Shown here: positions 1 through 16,648 of the stretch, in pieces | Position numbering within the stretch: the stretch's first letter is position 1 | Layout of the letters: the number at the start of each line of letters is the position of its first letter | DNA from: Microcebus murinus | Taxonomy: Eukaryota > Chordata > Mammalia > Primates > Cheirogaleidae | Length of the DNA: 64,000 bases | Assembly: GCF_040939455.1 (NCBI RefSeq) | Contig: NC_134115.1 | Coordinates: 22,328,727-22,392,726, forward strand | Reading direction: 5' to 3' | The notes under the pieces: model-generated | Told to the model about the DNA's origin: nothing | The model's database searches: none | What the model saw: only the letters and a program-made list of their open reading frames with translations | Program-made: the position numbers and the translations under genes

Positions 1-79
1 CTGTCCTATGATTAATTTGTCTTTATTAGCTAATCAGAAATGTTACTATAGAGCCAGTTAACGAATGCCTTGGAAGTCG

Positions 80-417
80 TTTTTTTTTTTGTTTTTTTTT
101 TTGAGACAGAGTCTCACTTTGTTGCCCAGGCTAGAGTGAGTGCCATGGTGTCAGCCTAGCTCACAGCAACCTCAAACTCCTGGCTCAAGCAATCCTGCTG
201 CCTCAGCCTCCCCAGTAGCTGGGACTACAGGCATGCGCCACCACATCCGGCTAATTTTTTCTATATATATTGGTTGGCCAATTAATTTCTTTCTATTTAT
301 AGTAGAGACGGGTCTCGCTCTTGCTCAGGCTGGTTTTGAACTCCTGACCTGGAGTAATCCACCCGCCTCGGCCTCCCAGAGAGCTAAGATTACAGGCGTT
401 AGCCACCCCGCCCGGCC
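80..417 (-). mobile_element. Alu, lemur-type, full length
   Basis: Complete reverse Alu from poly(T) to CCGCCCGGCC. It shows the strepsirrhine-type insert TTGGCCAATTAATTTCTTTC. GAAGTC-containing flanks suggest the target duplication. Confidence 0.95.
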
Positions 418-557
418 AGAAGTCTTTTGATACTTAGGAAAAACTCAGTTTTCCACTGGTAAGGTGCTCATACATTTCAGAGTTTGTTTTTTTGTTTTGT
501 TTTTCTTTGCCAGTAACAGACATCTGTGAAGTGCCTATTCAAGTCTTTTTCCCTTTT

Positions 558-887
<330 letters not shown>

Positions 888-2120
888 TCTTTTTCCCTTT
901 TAAAAATATTGTCTTAGTGACTTGAAGTTCTCAGTACGTATATGCTAGTTCCCAGTCCTTTGTTAGAACTATGTACTGTACTACAAGTTTCTTCCACTGT
1001 ATTGCTGCTGCTGCTTCTTTTTTTTTTTAACTCAATGGTGTCTTTTAAAGAACAGAGGCACTTAATTTTAACATAATACAATTCATCATTTTTCTCTTAT
1101 GGTTAGTGCTTTTTATAATCTATTTAAATCTTTGCCTACTCCAAAGTTATAAAGATACTTGCCTGTTCTAAAAGCTTACTTGACTAATTTTTTACATCAA
1201 CTTGACTTTTTGAGTATGATGTGTGGTAGGGGTCAAAATTAGCTTTTCCAACAACACTGCAATGTCACTTTGGTCATAAATCAAGTCACCTTTTATTTGT
1301 GAGTCTAAAAATATACTCATGCATACTTGGTTTGTTTGTCCATCCTTGGGGCCATTACTGAAGGGTCTTAATTTCCATTGCATTGTAATAGGTCTTGATA
1401 TCTGATTGTATAAGCCTTCTGGTTTTGTTCTTAAAATTGTTCTGGAAAGTCAATGCCCTGAATTACAGATGAGAAAACTGAGCCCCCACAGAGGCTAGTT
1501 ACACAGTTACCAAGTGTGGGACCCTACACTTTTGATTCTAAGTCAGTGTTCTTACCACAGTACTACCCGTTTAACTTAGCTGAGCTATAGAGATTCTGGG
1601 GCATCCTCTACCTCCTGCTCTATTTTGCTATTCCATTTTGCTTTAACATTCCCTGTTCTCTTTTGTTTCATCACCCCCAATAGGGAAGCTAAGCTACTTC
1701 CTGCCCCTTATATCAGTCAGTCTTTGCCTAACTGTAAGTGGTTGCCATGCTTGGTATGTGTCAGAGACATGTGCATCCTGACTGACTGTAGAACTAATTG
1801 TTTAATTAACATCCTTTAATACTCTCTTCTTCGTCCCTCTTTGGTGTCTTTGTACCTAGGTAAAACTCCTATTGCCTTTGAAACACATCAGGTTTTTTTC
1901 ATTAGCAACAGCCCATGCCAGATTTGTGATATTGATATAACATATATTACCTCAGTCGGTTATGTTTACATGTAGCATTGGGTAGAAACAGGACTGAGGG
2001 GAGAATTAAGGTAGCCTGCCATAAACATGAAGATAATATTTCAAAGACATGAAGATAGTATTTCAAATTTCAGATACTTGGTAATGTGATGGTAATCTTT
2101 TTAACATTTCTTGACTATAG
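888..2120 (+). other. RFK intron, mostly unique
   Basis: AT-rich intronic sequence with one MIR fragment; no coding potential seen apart from chance frames. Confidence 0.6.
1440..1570 (-). repeat. MIR fragment
   Basis: ATTACAGATGAGAAAACTGAG and the following 100 bases fit reversed MIR. In an RFK intron. Confidence 0.6.
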
Positions 2121-3955
<1,835 letters not shown>

Positions 3956-4609
3956 TGGAAAATCATCTTATTTATTCATTCACTGTTTTTCACTGTTTAT
4001 AACTGTCTAGTCTCATCTTGGTTATATTTTAAAAAATCATTTTCCTTCTGTGAATTAAACAGTACAATGTAGTTACCATATTGTTTCACCTGTTAAACCC
4101 ATCATGTAATAGCACTACAGAGATTCATTTAAAAATCAAGATTTTTAAATATGTTTATTAAAATGTACCACTAAAAAGGTATTAAGTGTCTCTCGTGATG
4201 AAAATGAAATGTTTATAAATGTAGGTAAAAAAAGTAAGTCACTAGTTTGAGATTAGAACTATAATTCTCATGGTAAAATACCAGCATGTATGTACTTGTA
4301 TATCATATACTACTAAGCAGAGAAAGCTTATAAAAGTAAATACATGAAACAAAAGTTTGATAGTTTATTGTAAATCTAAGGGGGAAAATTCAGACTATTT
4401 TTGATATTTTGTGCATTAATATATTATTACTAATGTGAAATTTTGTTTTATTCATTCCCTTTGAAATCATATCATTGTACCATCTTAAGTTTTGTACAGA
4501 GCTGCCTCAATTCTAAGTGGTCTACTTTTTCATTTGTATAGTAAGACAGTAAAATGAATGTTTTTTGAATCTATAGAGCTTATTTTTTGTTGGATAATAA
4601 CACTTCTTT

Positions 4610-4946
4610 TTTTTTTTTTTTTTTTTTTTTTGAGACAGAGTCTCGCTTTGTTGCCCAGGCTAGAGTGAATGCCGTGGCGTCAGCCTAGCTCACAGCAACC
4701 TCAAACTCCTGGGCTCAAGTAATCCTGCCTCAGCCTTCTGAGTAGCTGGGACTATAGGCATGCACCACCATGCCCCGCTAATTTTTTTTTTCTATATATT
4801 TTTAGTTGTCCAATTAATTTCTATTTATAGTAGAAATGGGGTCTCACTTTTTCTCAGGCTGGTTTTGAACTCATGACTTTGAGTGGTCCTCCCACCCTGG
4901 CCTTCCAGAGTGCTAGGGTTACAGGTGTGAGCCACCACGTTCAGCC
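4610..4946 (-). mobile_element. Alu in the RFK 3' UTR
   Basis: Reverse copy with duplication AACACTTCTTT at 4599-4609 and 4947-4957. Confidence 0.95.
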
Positions 4947-5065
4947 AACACTTCTTTCTTTTAAGAGTAGATATTCTTCCTCAACATTTTTCTTGACTCC
5001 CCCCCCCTTTAAACAATTAACAGTGTCAGTTTATTCCATTTAGAATATCCTACTCTGCAGGACAC

Positions 5066-5395
5066 GGGAAGGGAAGCTGGGACAGGAGGATCACTTGAGG
5101 CCAGCCTGGGCAACATAGTTGAAACCCCTTTCTAAAAAAACATTAGTTTTCAAAATTAAAAACCAGAATATTCTACTTAAAAGAGATTGCATCTGCTTAT
5201 ACCATCCTGTCCCTTCACTGTATGAACAATAATTAAGTAAATGTGTGTATTGCATTTTAAAACAAACAAGCCAGGCACAATGGCTCATGCTTGTAATCCC
5301 AGCCACTCGAGAGGCTGAGACAAGAGGATCATTTGAGACTAGGAGTTTGAGACCACTATGGGCAACATAGCAAGACCCAATCTCTTAAAAAACCC
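5066..5395 (+). mobile_element. Old Alu monomer fragments
   Basis: Two diverged monomer pieces: 5066-5145 (GACAGGAGGATCACTTGAGG) and 5268-5395 (CAGGCACAATGGCTCATGC). They resemble FLAM or old Alu arms. Confidence 0.65.
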
Positions 5396-5896
5396 CAACT
5401 TCATCTTTAGGTTTCCTCAAGATTTACGTGAACATGTAGCTGTTTGTTTAGATGTACCAATTTCTTGAACACAAGATGCTTGTTTCCTCCCTACCAAAAC
5501 TAAAAGCCAGTAAAACTATGAAATAGAAAGCTATTTTTATGTTCCAGGGCAAATCTAAGCTGTCGTAGTTTGTATGCACAATGTAATTTAATGCTAGTCA
5601 AAAGAATGCTTGTAGCCTGAGGGAAAGGCATAAATAAAGTTTTAGTTAAATCTTAAATATTATGGATTTTTATTCCTACTGTGATTTTTGGTCACATAAG
5701 TCTTTTTGTTGACAGAAAGTTAAAATCTTGGATATTTAGAAGTTTAAGATTACAGATTGGGTCCCCTCAGCACATTGCATCATTGTTCACTTTAGTGATA
5801 GATTTGGTGGTGATGGAGGAGGGTAAGGGTAGAAATATGTAGGAGGTAATTTTAAAGATACTTCATAAATCACTTTTCCCTAATCTGCATAAATGA

Positions 5897-6238
<342 letters not shown>

Positions 6239-6819
6239 TTGATTTTAATAAAGTATACAGAAAAACATAAAGCCATTGGAGAAGAGGGAAGCATATAAAT
6301 TCAGTTGAATTGTGTTTTACTTTTTGATGCATGAATTTATGGTAAACTACGCAGTTTGTGGCTTTCATTTCTTTATTAAAAATATTTCAAAAATATAATT
6401 TTTAATGTTAGAAATCCTCTACTTGAAGGAAGCCTCAATTGTCAGTGGCTTTGTGAAGCAAAGTTGAAAATAAACTAGGAAAATGTAAAAACAATTGTGT
6501 TTGTTTTGTCTAACTAGCTTGCTGCTAATTATGTTCTCTTAAGTGTATGAATTTTTTGATATTTTATTGTCACATTTTGTTAAATAGCATTGCTTTTGAG
6601 AATTAGATAGTGTGTTCTTTAGGGGTTAATTGTATCTGCATTTTTCAAAGTTTTATATTATGTATTATAAGAAGTTACAGTAGTACCATTTTGATTAGTC
6701 TGATTGTTTTCAGGCCTTGAAATAAATCGTGAGTGATAGTTTTTTCTTTCCCTGTGTCAGTTTGAATCTTTTATATGTTTCTAATTTGTTGGCTGATTGT
6801 TACTTTAAATGGGTTAAGG

Positions 6820-6951
6820 GCCAGGTGAGGTGGCTGATGCCTGTAATCCTAACACTTTGAGAGGACAACAGGAAGATCACTTGAGGTCAGGAGTTATCAG
6901 CCTGAGCAATACAGTGAAACCTGTCTCTACAAAAAAAAAAAAAAAAAAAAA
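6820..6951 (+). mobile_element. Alu monomer (FLAM-like)
   Basis: A single left arm, GGCCAGGTGAGGTGGCTGAT to CTCTACAAAA, with a long A tail. Just past the last candidate RFK poly(A) signal. Confidence 0.75.
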
Positions 6952-7319
6952 ATTAAATGCATTAAATTGAATAGCAGGTTTATAGGTGGCGCCGTAAGGA
7001 GAACCTGGCATGCAGTGGTAGTTCTACAACCACGTGCCTTGCCTTCATGAGCCCATTTTTTATGTCTGCAGAACAGTGACTGAGGTTTGTTTGGAAAGCA
7101 TTTACAAGACATCAGTACTCCAAAGTCCTGCTTTCTGAGACTGAGGGTTCCCGTTATATTTATTAGTTATAAGAGCTAGAGGAGTATAAAAGTAGGTCTG
7201 GGTTATTTTGTATAACTACTGCTCCAAAACAGTTCTGTAACCTTCATGCCTTTCGACACCAACCCATAAGCCATAACTTAGAACTCATTTGCTTTTAGAA
7301 CTGAGAAGTACTGGTGTAA

Positions 7320-7350
7320 AAAAAAATTAAAAAAATAAAAAAAAAAAAAG
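7320..7350. repeat. A-rich simple repeat
   Basis: AAAAATTAAAAAAATAAAAA-type run, flanked on both sides by GAACTCATTTGC-like text (7280s and 7351), which suggests a small duplication around the A-tract. Confidence 0.6.
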
Positions 7351-7666
7351 AACTCATTTGCCTTTCACTGGCATGCCTGTACTCTGAACACATCCCCAGA
7401 ACTCTCATCCTCCTTAACTATGGAGGCTCATAAACTTGCAGTTGGGGGCTGACCATGTAATGCAATTCTGATCAAGAAGATATAAGCTGAAATCTGCCCG
7501 GAATTTCCGCAGGCAGGTTTACTTTCCTGGTAAAAGTGCTAGCCTTTTCCTGTTCCCCTCTTAACTGGAGAATGGATGTGAAGCTGGTAGAAGAGATTCA
7601 ACATGGCCTTTAGAAATTGATCAGAGAAACAACTCTTCCCTGCTGAAAAAGATGCCATCCTAATCA

Positions 7667-7770
7667 GGCCTGTAGTCCCAGGTGCTCCAGAGGCTGAGAT
7701 GGGAGGATCGATCAAGCCCAGGCATTCCAGGCTAGCCTGGGCAATGTAGTGAGACCCCGACTCTTAAAAA
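7667..7770 (+). mobile_element. Alu right-arm-like fragment
   Basis: CCTGTAGTCCCAGGTGCTCC to GAGACCCCGACTCTTAAAA; a diverged monomer. Confidence 0.6.
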
Positions 7771-7779
7771 AGAGATGCC

Positions 7780-8045
7780 ATCATCAACAAAAGATAGCAG
7801 AAACAAATTGATTATAGAATATGCTCTACAAATATGGGATATAGGGATTATCAGATAAAGAATTTAAAATGATTTTGATATGTGTAAAGAAATAAAAGAG
7901 AACATAAAAATGGTAAAATAATAAGGTTATATAAAAATTGGGCAGATTTGAGAATTGTCCAAAATAGAATAGTGGTTAAAACAATGAAAAACTTAATGGA
8001 TGGGTTAAATACAGATTAGACAACAAGAGAGTCAGTGTAACTGTG
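7780..8045 (+). mobile_element. Old L1/HAL1 fragment
   Basis: A-rich sequence with GATTATCAGATAAAGAATTT and ACTTAATGGATGGGTTAAAT, resembling the ORF1 region of old L1 or HAL1 elements. No open frame survives. Confidence 0.5.
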
Positions 8046-8368
8046 CTCATTTACCTATTGTCTGTGAGCTCCAAATTCGCCATCTATACTCTGCGATGTG
8101 GCTGTGATTCTACATTTCTTTGACAGTTGGCATACTTTGGTCCGGTAGTAAATGAAGTAAGCCCCAGCTTGTTTCACAGGCAGTTCAGTAAACCCTTGGA
8201 TCTTCCCTATGCCTGAGCGTATATTTGGAGTAAACATTCTTGACTACTGTCAGACTTCCCACTTTGGTTCCTTGACCATTACAAGGACGAAGTAGAAGTT
8301 AGGTTAGTAAATCACAACAATGCTACCTCTCTAGGGAAATTGCAGAAGTCACCATCAGAAATCCTAAA

Positions 8369-8793
<425 letters not shown>

Positions 8794-8868
8794 ACACAGA
8801 AAATTTCTAAAGATTGGTATAAAGAATGTATTGAACACAACACAATGGAAAAAGAAATTAGTAAGGCT

Positions 8869-8996
8869 TATTTTTATTTTTATTTTTTTAGAGACAAGGT
8901 TACCCAGTTTGGTCTCAAACTCTTGGCCGCAAGCAATCCTCTCACCTCAGCCTCCCAGAGTGCTGGGATCACAGGCACGAACCACTGTGCCCAGCT
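8869..8996 (-). mobile_element. Alu monomer, reverse
   Basis: A single arm from TTTTAGAGACAAGG to ACCACTGTGCCCAGC. Confidence 0.65.
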
Positions 8997-8999
8997 GAT

Positions 9000-9405
9000 A
9001 TTGTTACAGCAAAGCTGACCGAGAACAAACCGAATGACATGAAAAGGGTGGAGAGAACCAGGTTTATTTATGCCAGCAGGCTCAGAGGGGGCTTGCCACC
9101 AAATTCTGAGCCCGGAACAGAGTGTAGCAGTCTTTTATACATTTCGTTTTAGGGAGGGTGTAGGGCACAGTTACAAGGTGGTTATCTTTAGTGGGGCAGG
9201 GTCTCCAGCGACACCAGTTCCTGGCATATAGTTTCTATAGAATTTCTTCCTGTCTTATCTTACCATGGCAGAAGTTGCTGCAAGCAGTTTGCAGAGGCAA
9301 GAGCGGCAGCAGTTTAGCAGTTACATAGGCAGTTGCTCATGGGGAGGGGTTTTGCTTGTGGAATTTTCCTTTTCACTATCAATACCAGTAAGGTTTAAAA
9401 ATACA
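9000..9405 (-). mobile_element. Probable antisense ERV1-type LTR
   Basis: GGTTTATTTATGCCAGCAGG gives an AATAAA signal on the minus strand, followed by moderately GC-rich, LTR-like sequence. No protein-coding remnant. An Alu was inserted at its right edge (9412). Confidence 0.45.
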
Positions 9406-9411
9406 AAAATG

Positions 9412-9762
<351 letters not shown>

Positions 9763-9766
9763 AATG

Positions 9767-9811
9767 TGTCTGGGTGCGGTGGCTCATGCCTGTAATCCTA
9801 GCACTCTGGGA
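9767..9811 (+). mobile_element. Alu 5' stub
   Basis: Only the first 45 or so bases of an Alu (GTGCGGTGGCTCATGCCTG to CACTCTGGGAG), then unrelated sequence. It directly follows the duplication of the preceding Alu. Confidence 0.8.
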
Positions 9812-9919
9812 GCTTTTCAAACATTTGTTAAATATCTGAAAGTGTTGAAATCAATTGCTTCTAAGAAATGGGAAATGGAATGTGCCGACAGCAAATAGGC
9901 TAATGTTTCTTTTTCTTTT

Positions 9920-10263
<344 letters not shown>

Positions 10264-10520
10264 TGTTTCTTTTTCTTAACATGACTTGTAGAACAACTTG
10301 ATTCTTTAAATTACATGCAGGTATATCTTTATGAAAAGAAAAATTAGCTTTTAAAAAGTTAATTATGTATTTAGAAAGTTAGGAAACATAGGATGACCTT
10401 TTTTTTTAACACGTTCAGTATTAAATATTCTTTTACTTAGTAGCAAAAGACTGAACACTTTTTTTTTTAACTTATCATTCATTAAGAGCACTTAAAATGT
10501 ACTCTTAGCAATTAGGATGA

Positions 10521-10855
<335 letters not shown>

Positions 10856-11904
10856 AGGATGAACTTGTTTTTAAACCGTATATTTGCAAATTTCATGCTC
10901 AATATGTTTTTGTTCACTTTTCAGACACGTTGTCAGGGAAAATGTCTTTAAATTTAATAAGCCCCAGTACTTAATATAAAAACATACATATACTATATAG
11001 AGCATTTGTTCACTATCAGTAATCACTTTAAATCTGACATGGCTAGTTTGCCACTGTATTAGATAATATAACTATAGATAATATAACTATAGGCTCTATA
11101 AAGTCTAGAAATGGGACATAGTAAATTGTACTTTTTCCCCAGAGTAACAAGTAGGCCCATCGCTTTAATTTGAGGTACTTTTTCTGAAAATGTATTGAGC
11201 ATATTACCTGAAAATATAACTAACATGCTGACAAAACCTTTAGTTTACTATTGTCTAAAGAAGAAAAAAGAAATGCAATCTGTAGTGTTTCCTTGTTATT
11301 TTGATTTGCAGGAAGCTCAGGGCTAATATTCAGTCACAGTAGCTGTAATCTAGAACCTCGATTTTCACAATCTCCTACAAAAAGCCCTGCAGCCTCAAAG
11401 AAGTGCCTGGGTCAGGGACTTCCTGGGCAGGCAAGAGCGTCTCTGCCCCCTTCCTGTCCTTAGGGAGCCCTCTTTTAACTATTTTATATATATATGGCTT
11501 CCACAGAAGACTTTGTGGGATAAAAAAGGCCTCTATTGCTAAGAAATATTAATACCTAAACTTCTTGGTTGGATTATTCTCTTCCTCCTCCTTCAAGGTT
11601 CTGCTTCTCTACTTTCATCTCAACAATTTCATGTTATACAGTCAACGGGCGCCACTCAAGCACTTTCCTGGAACCAAGTTCATATCAGTCCTAGAGGAGC
11701 CGCTACCTCCAGAGCATTGAGAGGATTTGGGGGGAGAGGGGGTTCTGCTTGGATCCAAGTGAGCAAATGCCTGTTGCACGAGTCACTCATGGGAATTTCA
11801 AGTTCATTTTAGGGTCCCCTTAAGTCTTTCCGAGCATTCCAAATATTTCCTAGGGTTGCCCAGGAAGTTGATTTGCTTACAGATTTGAGGATATTTCAAA
11901 TTTA
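10856..11904. other. Intergenic, no recognisable feature
   Basis: Unique-looking sequence up to the MITE; only a duplicated ATAATATAACTATAG motif near 11067-11090 stands out. Confidence 0.5.
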
Positions 11905-11908
11905 TTAA

Positions 11909-12297
11909 CCGCTTAGGTACCAGCGACTATAGTCGACAGCCACAGATGAATGCGAGTGTCCACTTTAGCTGACAGCCGTGATAGGAAGGCGCACGGCCGA
12001 GCGACGACTGTAGTTGACAACCGAAAGCTTTCGCTTTGATCTCTGCAGTTGCAGTGTGTACGTTCAGCTAAGTTACTACGAATCTGTGACCTTTTAACAA
12101 GTCCTTAGTAGGAGTTATTCTAGTTATTTTCCTAAAGCTGCCTGTAAAGTACAACAAGCGTTCAGTGCTTTAAAGCTTTCCTCATCACACAAGAGCAAAA
12201 CAGATTTGTCCTCAATGCACAGCACACACTATCGTGGGGACTGTGAGTGCCGGCTGTGGGCAAGGTTTCGTGGCCGGTGAGCACCGTACCGAAGTGG
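11909..12297. mobile_element. piggyBac-like non-autonomous element (MITE) with TTAA target sites
   Basis: A 389-base element is flanked on both sides by TTAA (11905-11908 and 12298-12301), the target of piggyBac transposases. The termini form imperfect inverted repeats: CCGCTTAGGTAC on the left, and CCACTTCGGTAC reading in from the right (10 of 12 match). Inside are three related motifs of the form CGACTrTAGytGACArCC near 11924, 11960 and 12005; the first contains a perfect 12-base palindrome CGACTATAGTCG. It is CpG-rich compared with its surroundings, a sign of youth. No coding capacity. Published piggyBac MITEs in mouse lemur make this family plausible; the exact family is not identified. 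Confidence 0.8.
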
Positions 12298-12604
12298 TTA
12301 AAGGCTCCTCATCTAGTACAGTATCTCTGTCAAATGAAGTTTTTTGCTTTATTTTCAAATTTAGCTCCTGAAACCAACAAAATAAAATACTAAGATTCTG
12401 AAGTTCCCAGCATATTTCAAAAACCAGACATTTCCTGTGGCCAGCTGATTATGTTCGGTTCTCTACTATTTCCTGTGGATTTGGTTTGAGCACTTTCTTG
12501 AAATTTTAGAAGATGAAGGGCTATGTTAGCTTAGATTCTCTGTCCTTTTTGAAAGTTTAGGTTCTTCCAAACAGTCTTGCAAAGGGATGGATAATATGAA
12601 ATAT

Positions 12605-12939
12605 CTTTTTTTTTGTTTGTTTGAGACAGAGTCTGGCTTTGTTGCCCAGGCTACAGTGAGTGCCGTGGCATCAGCCTAGCTCACAGCAACCTCAAACTCC
12701 TGCGCTCAAGCAATCCTACTGCCTCAGCCTCCCAAGTAGTTAGAACTACAGGCATGCGCCACCATGCCTGGCTAATTTTTTCTATATATATTAGTTGGCC
12801 AATTAATTTCTTTCTATTTATAGTAGAGACGGGGTCTTGCTCTTGCTCAGGCTGGTTTCGAACTCCTGACCTCGAGCAATCCACCCGCCTCGGCCTCCCA
12901 GAGTGCTAGGATTACAGGTGTGAGCCACTGTACCCGGCC
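12605..12939 (-). mobile_element. Alu
   Basis: Reverse copy with duplication TGAAATATCTTTTTT. Confidence 0.95.
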
Positions 12940-13214
12940 TGAAATATCTTTTTTTACTGAAACAGCTTAATTACATTGAAGATATCATGCTCTTTATGAT
13001 GTTTTAAAAGTTAAACACTGGTAACTAGATGCACATTGAACATTCAGGAGAAGAATGAGGTCCTCATCTTTCACTGTAGAGATCCAAGATGTGAGTGATT
13101 ACATTCTCTCCGTTTCATCTACTAACCAGTGGTAAATTTTAGCAGTTTTAGCAATAGGAACTTCAGTGTGTTTTTTTTAATATCACTTCCCTGTTCCTTC
13201 CAATGTCAGAGACA

Positions 13215-13345
13215 TCTAGTGAGATGTTATTATTACCACATGTCCAAAGAAGAAACTAAAAGTCAAAAGGTTAATTCAGATCAACTGTAGCTAGTACATT
13301 TCAGAGCTCAGGGTGGAACCCAAATCTGCAACCTGCTTCTGGAGG
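13215..13345 (-). repeat. MIR fragment
   Basis: AGAAGAAACTAAAAGTCAAA to CAGGGTGGAACCCAAATCTG, a diverged reversed MIR. Confidence 0.5.
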
Positions 13346-13673
13346 GAAATCTTAGTAGAATCAGACTTAGCCGCCACTCTCTGGAGTTGTGTGCGTCTGA
13401 GACTCCGGTTCCCGAGAGCCAGGGTTGCTGGAGGGGTGAATTACTACCATCCCCACACCCACCAGTCCAGTTTTTGCAGGACATGACAGCTCACCCTTCG
13501 CCTGGCTCTTGCCTCTATTGGCTGGATTGTTTCAGGCACTAAGACCAAGTTAGCAAAGCTGGAGATCAAACTTTTAGAAGAGGCAGCAAAAAGGCAGAAA
13601 CTTCATAAACCCATAGCTTTAATCAACTTGATACATTGTGGACAGCAACAAGGTCTCTGAGTTTGGGGAACAT

Positions 13674-13686
13674 GGGGGGGGGGGGG
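13674..13686. repeat. Poly(G) run
   Basis: Thirteen consecutive G in otherwise ordinary intergenic sequence. Confidence 0.9.
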
Positions 13687-13954
13687 TTGCTGAGGATCTA
13701 GATCCCAGACTGGATCAGCACGGTCAACTAACATCAGGAGAAAATGGCCAAGGTTAAATCCTAAATCCCAGGCAAGCACCTTGGGCTACCTATTGTTATT
13801 CCATTGACTCAGATATCTATCTTTTGTTCCCTGTGGTCTCCACAGAAACCTCATGTTCCCTAGTAATCCCCAAGCTCTGATCACTTATCTGTACTCCAAA
13901 CCTTTGCTCATTTCTTCCCATTCCTTCCACTTATCATGCCTACCCATCTGTAAG

Positions 13955-14290
13955 ATGGTGTTGTAGGGGTGAAGAGAAACTTCCCCTTCACCCCAGAAGG
14001 TGGGCTGAAAGATCAACTCACAATAAGGCAATAAGAGAAAGAAGTTAATTTACGGTGCACATGGGGAGAGTCACAGAGTGATTACCCAATATCGCAACGG
14101 AGTTCAGAAATTCATATCCTCTCATGTTAGGGCAAGATGTGGAATATAGGTAATTCTGTTGAGTGGAAGTAAGTAGTTACTAGAGAAGATGAATAGATAA
14201 TTGGGAGAATGAATGGATGAGGGGAAACACATTGACTTATGAATGATTCTCTTTGGAAATTAAATTAACCTAAAAGACAGGTATTATATT
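13955..14290 (-). mobile_element. Probable antisense LTR fragment
   Basis: CACCCCAGAAGGTGGGCTGA then GAAAGAAGTTAATTTACGG resembles a reversed LTR end, with a degraded poly(A) region. The right boundary is uncertain. Confidence 0.4.
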
Positions 14291-14841
14291 AAATATTTAA
14301 AATGCTTTGGGCCAGATCTGGTTGCATTCTTGATCTTCTTTCCTGGAATATATTGAGATAGAAGGGAGGGAAAGGGAAGTTGATTGTTCTTTTCTGATGG
14401 GTCTGGTTTTTTTTATGAAGAAAGAGGGCCCTTCCAAGGCCTGTTGATCTCTAAGGGCCTTTAATTCAAAATACTCTTTATACCAAGAAGTCATATTTTG
14501 TGGCGAAATTTCCTGAGCTCCTTCAATGTGAAAATGCAACAATTCTTTTCTTCATCCTTTTGGAGAAGCCTGCCAAGGGTGAAATCTTTGTAATACATGC
14601 TAACTCCCCCATATTCCAAGACCAAATCCAAGAAAATGCAGGTCATGCCAAGAGATTGTGAAACCTGTCCTGCCCATTACCACCTCCAACTTATCAGGAA
14701 TGCAGTTGAAGAGGGGAGGGAAGAAGTCCTTTGGACATGGATATCAGTGTGCTCTGACTATATCCCTGACAAGCGTATCAATCAGAAAACTTGACTCGTG
14801 TCCTCTAGGTTGAGAGGTGAAGCATAAGAAATGTATGGGGG
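14291..14841. other. Intergenic, no gene seen
   Basis: Open frames here are short with no recognisable protein similarity. Likely part of an old LTR or unique DNA. Confidence 0.45.
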
Positions 14842-15250
<409 letters not shown>

Positions 15251-15529
15251 TCACTCTCAATGTAGGGAGTTGGGAGTGGGCAAAGGTACGTGTTTCCCAT
15301 GGACTGGATATGGAACCATATTTGAAGGAGACTCCATTCAAGATGGCAGCCTCTAGGAGTCAAGTGAACCAGAGAGGGTCAGGGCAAGAATTTCCAGAAG
15401 CCCAGTCTGAAGGGCCTCTTGGAAGCAGGAGGTATGGGGCACACTACAGACATTGCAATTGAATTGCCCCAGAAGGGAAAATTCAGAATGAGAATCCATT
15501 TTACTCACAACAAGCTCAGAGTCAGCCAA

Positions 15530-16110
15530 GTAGGGTTTTTCAAGCTATGCACCATGAAATCAAATTAGTAGATTGTCATTGGCTTTAAAAAATAATAATA
15601 AATCAGGCCGGGCACAGTGGCTCACACCTGTAATCCTAGCACTCTCGGAGGCCGAGGCGGGCAGATTGCTCCAGGTCAGGAGTTCGAAACCAGCCTGAGC
15701 AAGAGCGAGACCCTGTCTCTACTATAAATAGAAAGAAATTAGTTGGCCAACTAATATATATAGAAAAAATTAGCTGGGCATGATGGCACATGCCTGTAGT
15801 CCCAGCTACTTGGGAGGCTGAGGCAGGAGGATCTCTTGAGCACAGGAGTTTGAGGTTGCTGTGAGCTTGGCTGATGCCACGGCACTCACCCTAGCCTGGG
15901 CAACAAAGCTAGACTCTTTCAAAATAAATAAATAAATAAAATAAATCAGTATATGATGGAAAATATATAGTTTGGATAAATATCGTTTCCTGAAACTTTT
16001 GCTTCAGTTTTATAATATAAATAGGTGTGGGTATAGATTTTGTTTTGTTCTGTGAATGCAGTTTTAAAAAGTTTGAGAGTCTCTGTTTTAATTTGCTCTC
16101 CTTGTGCTTA
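15530..16110. mobile_element. Possible hAT-type MER element split by an Alu
   Basis: The left part, GTTTTTCAAGCTATGCACCATG, and the right part, TGAAACTTTTGCTTCAGTTTT to AAAAGTTTGAGAGTCTCTG, look like two halves of one Charlie-type element separated by the Alu at 15606-15943. The family is not certain. Confidence 0.4.
15606..15943 (+). mobile_element. Alu
   Basis: Forward copy ending in an AAATA repeat; inserted between the halves of a possible hAT element. Confidence 0.93.
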
Positions 16111-16174
16111 GCTCTGGAGGGATCAGGTAACTGCAACGTGGGAGATTAGGAACAAGGCCCGTTGGAGCGAGTTC

Positions 16175-16335
16175 GGTGCCATGCAAAACCAGGCAATTTA
16201 TTTTACCTCTCTGTGGCTTAGTGTCTTATCCACAAAACACAGATGACAGTAGTGCCTACCTCATACAGTTTAGGAAGATTAAAAGGATGAAACGATTTGA
16301 TCCATGCAAAGTACTTCTAATGGTACCTGAAAAAA
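16175..16335 (+). repeat. MIR
   Basis: TTTTACCTCTCTGTGGCTTA and ATTAAAAGGATGAAACGATT fit MIR. Confidence 0.6.
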
Positions 16336-16507
16336 AAATGGTACATGCTTAACAAATGCTGATTGTTGTTTTTGTGGTGGTTGTTTCTTCTCAAGGCCAA
16401 AGATAACATTGTAACTTGAAAGACACAGCAAATTCTTCCCTGGATTATGTGCAGAGTCCACTTTTGTTCAGTTCAAGACAATGATTTCTGTGAGCAAATA
16501 TGATTTC

Positions 16508-16648
16508 TTTTTTTTTTTTTTTTTTTTTTTTTTAGAGACGGGGTCTCGCTCTTGCTCAGGCTGGTTTTGAACTCCTGACCTTGAGCAATCCGCCCGCCTC
16601 GGCCTCCCAAGAGCTAGGATTACAGGCGTGAGCCACTGCGCCCGGCCT
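16508..16648 (-). mobile_element. Left-arm-only Alu with target duplication
   Basis: Only the left arm (GAGACGGGGTCTCGCTC to GCGCCCGGCC, reverse) with its own poly(T). AAATATGATTTCT lies on both sides, so the half-length form was inserted as such. Confidence 0.88.

Larger units (their letters stand above)
12940..13954. other. Intergenic, largely unassigned
   Basis: A MIR fragment and the poly(G) run, otherwise no recognisable gene or element. Confidence 0.5.
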
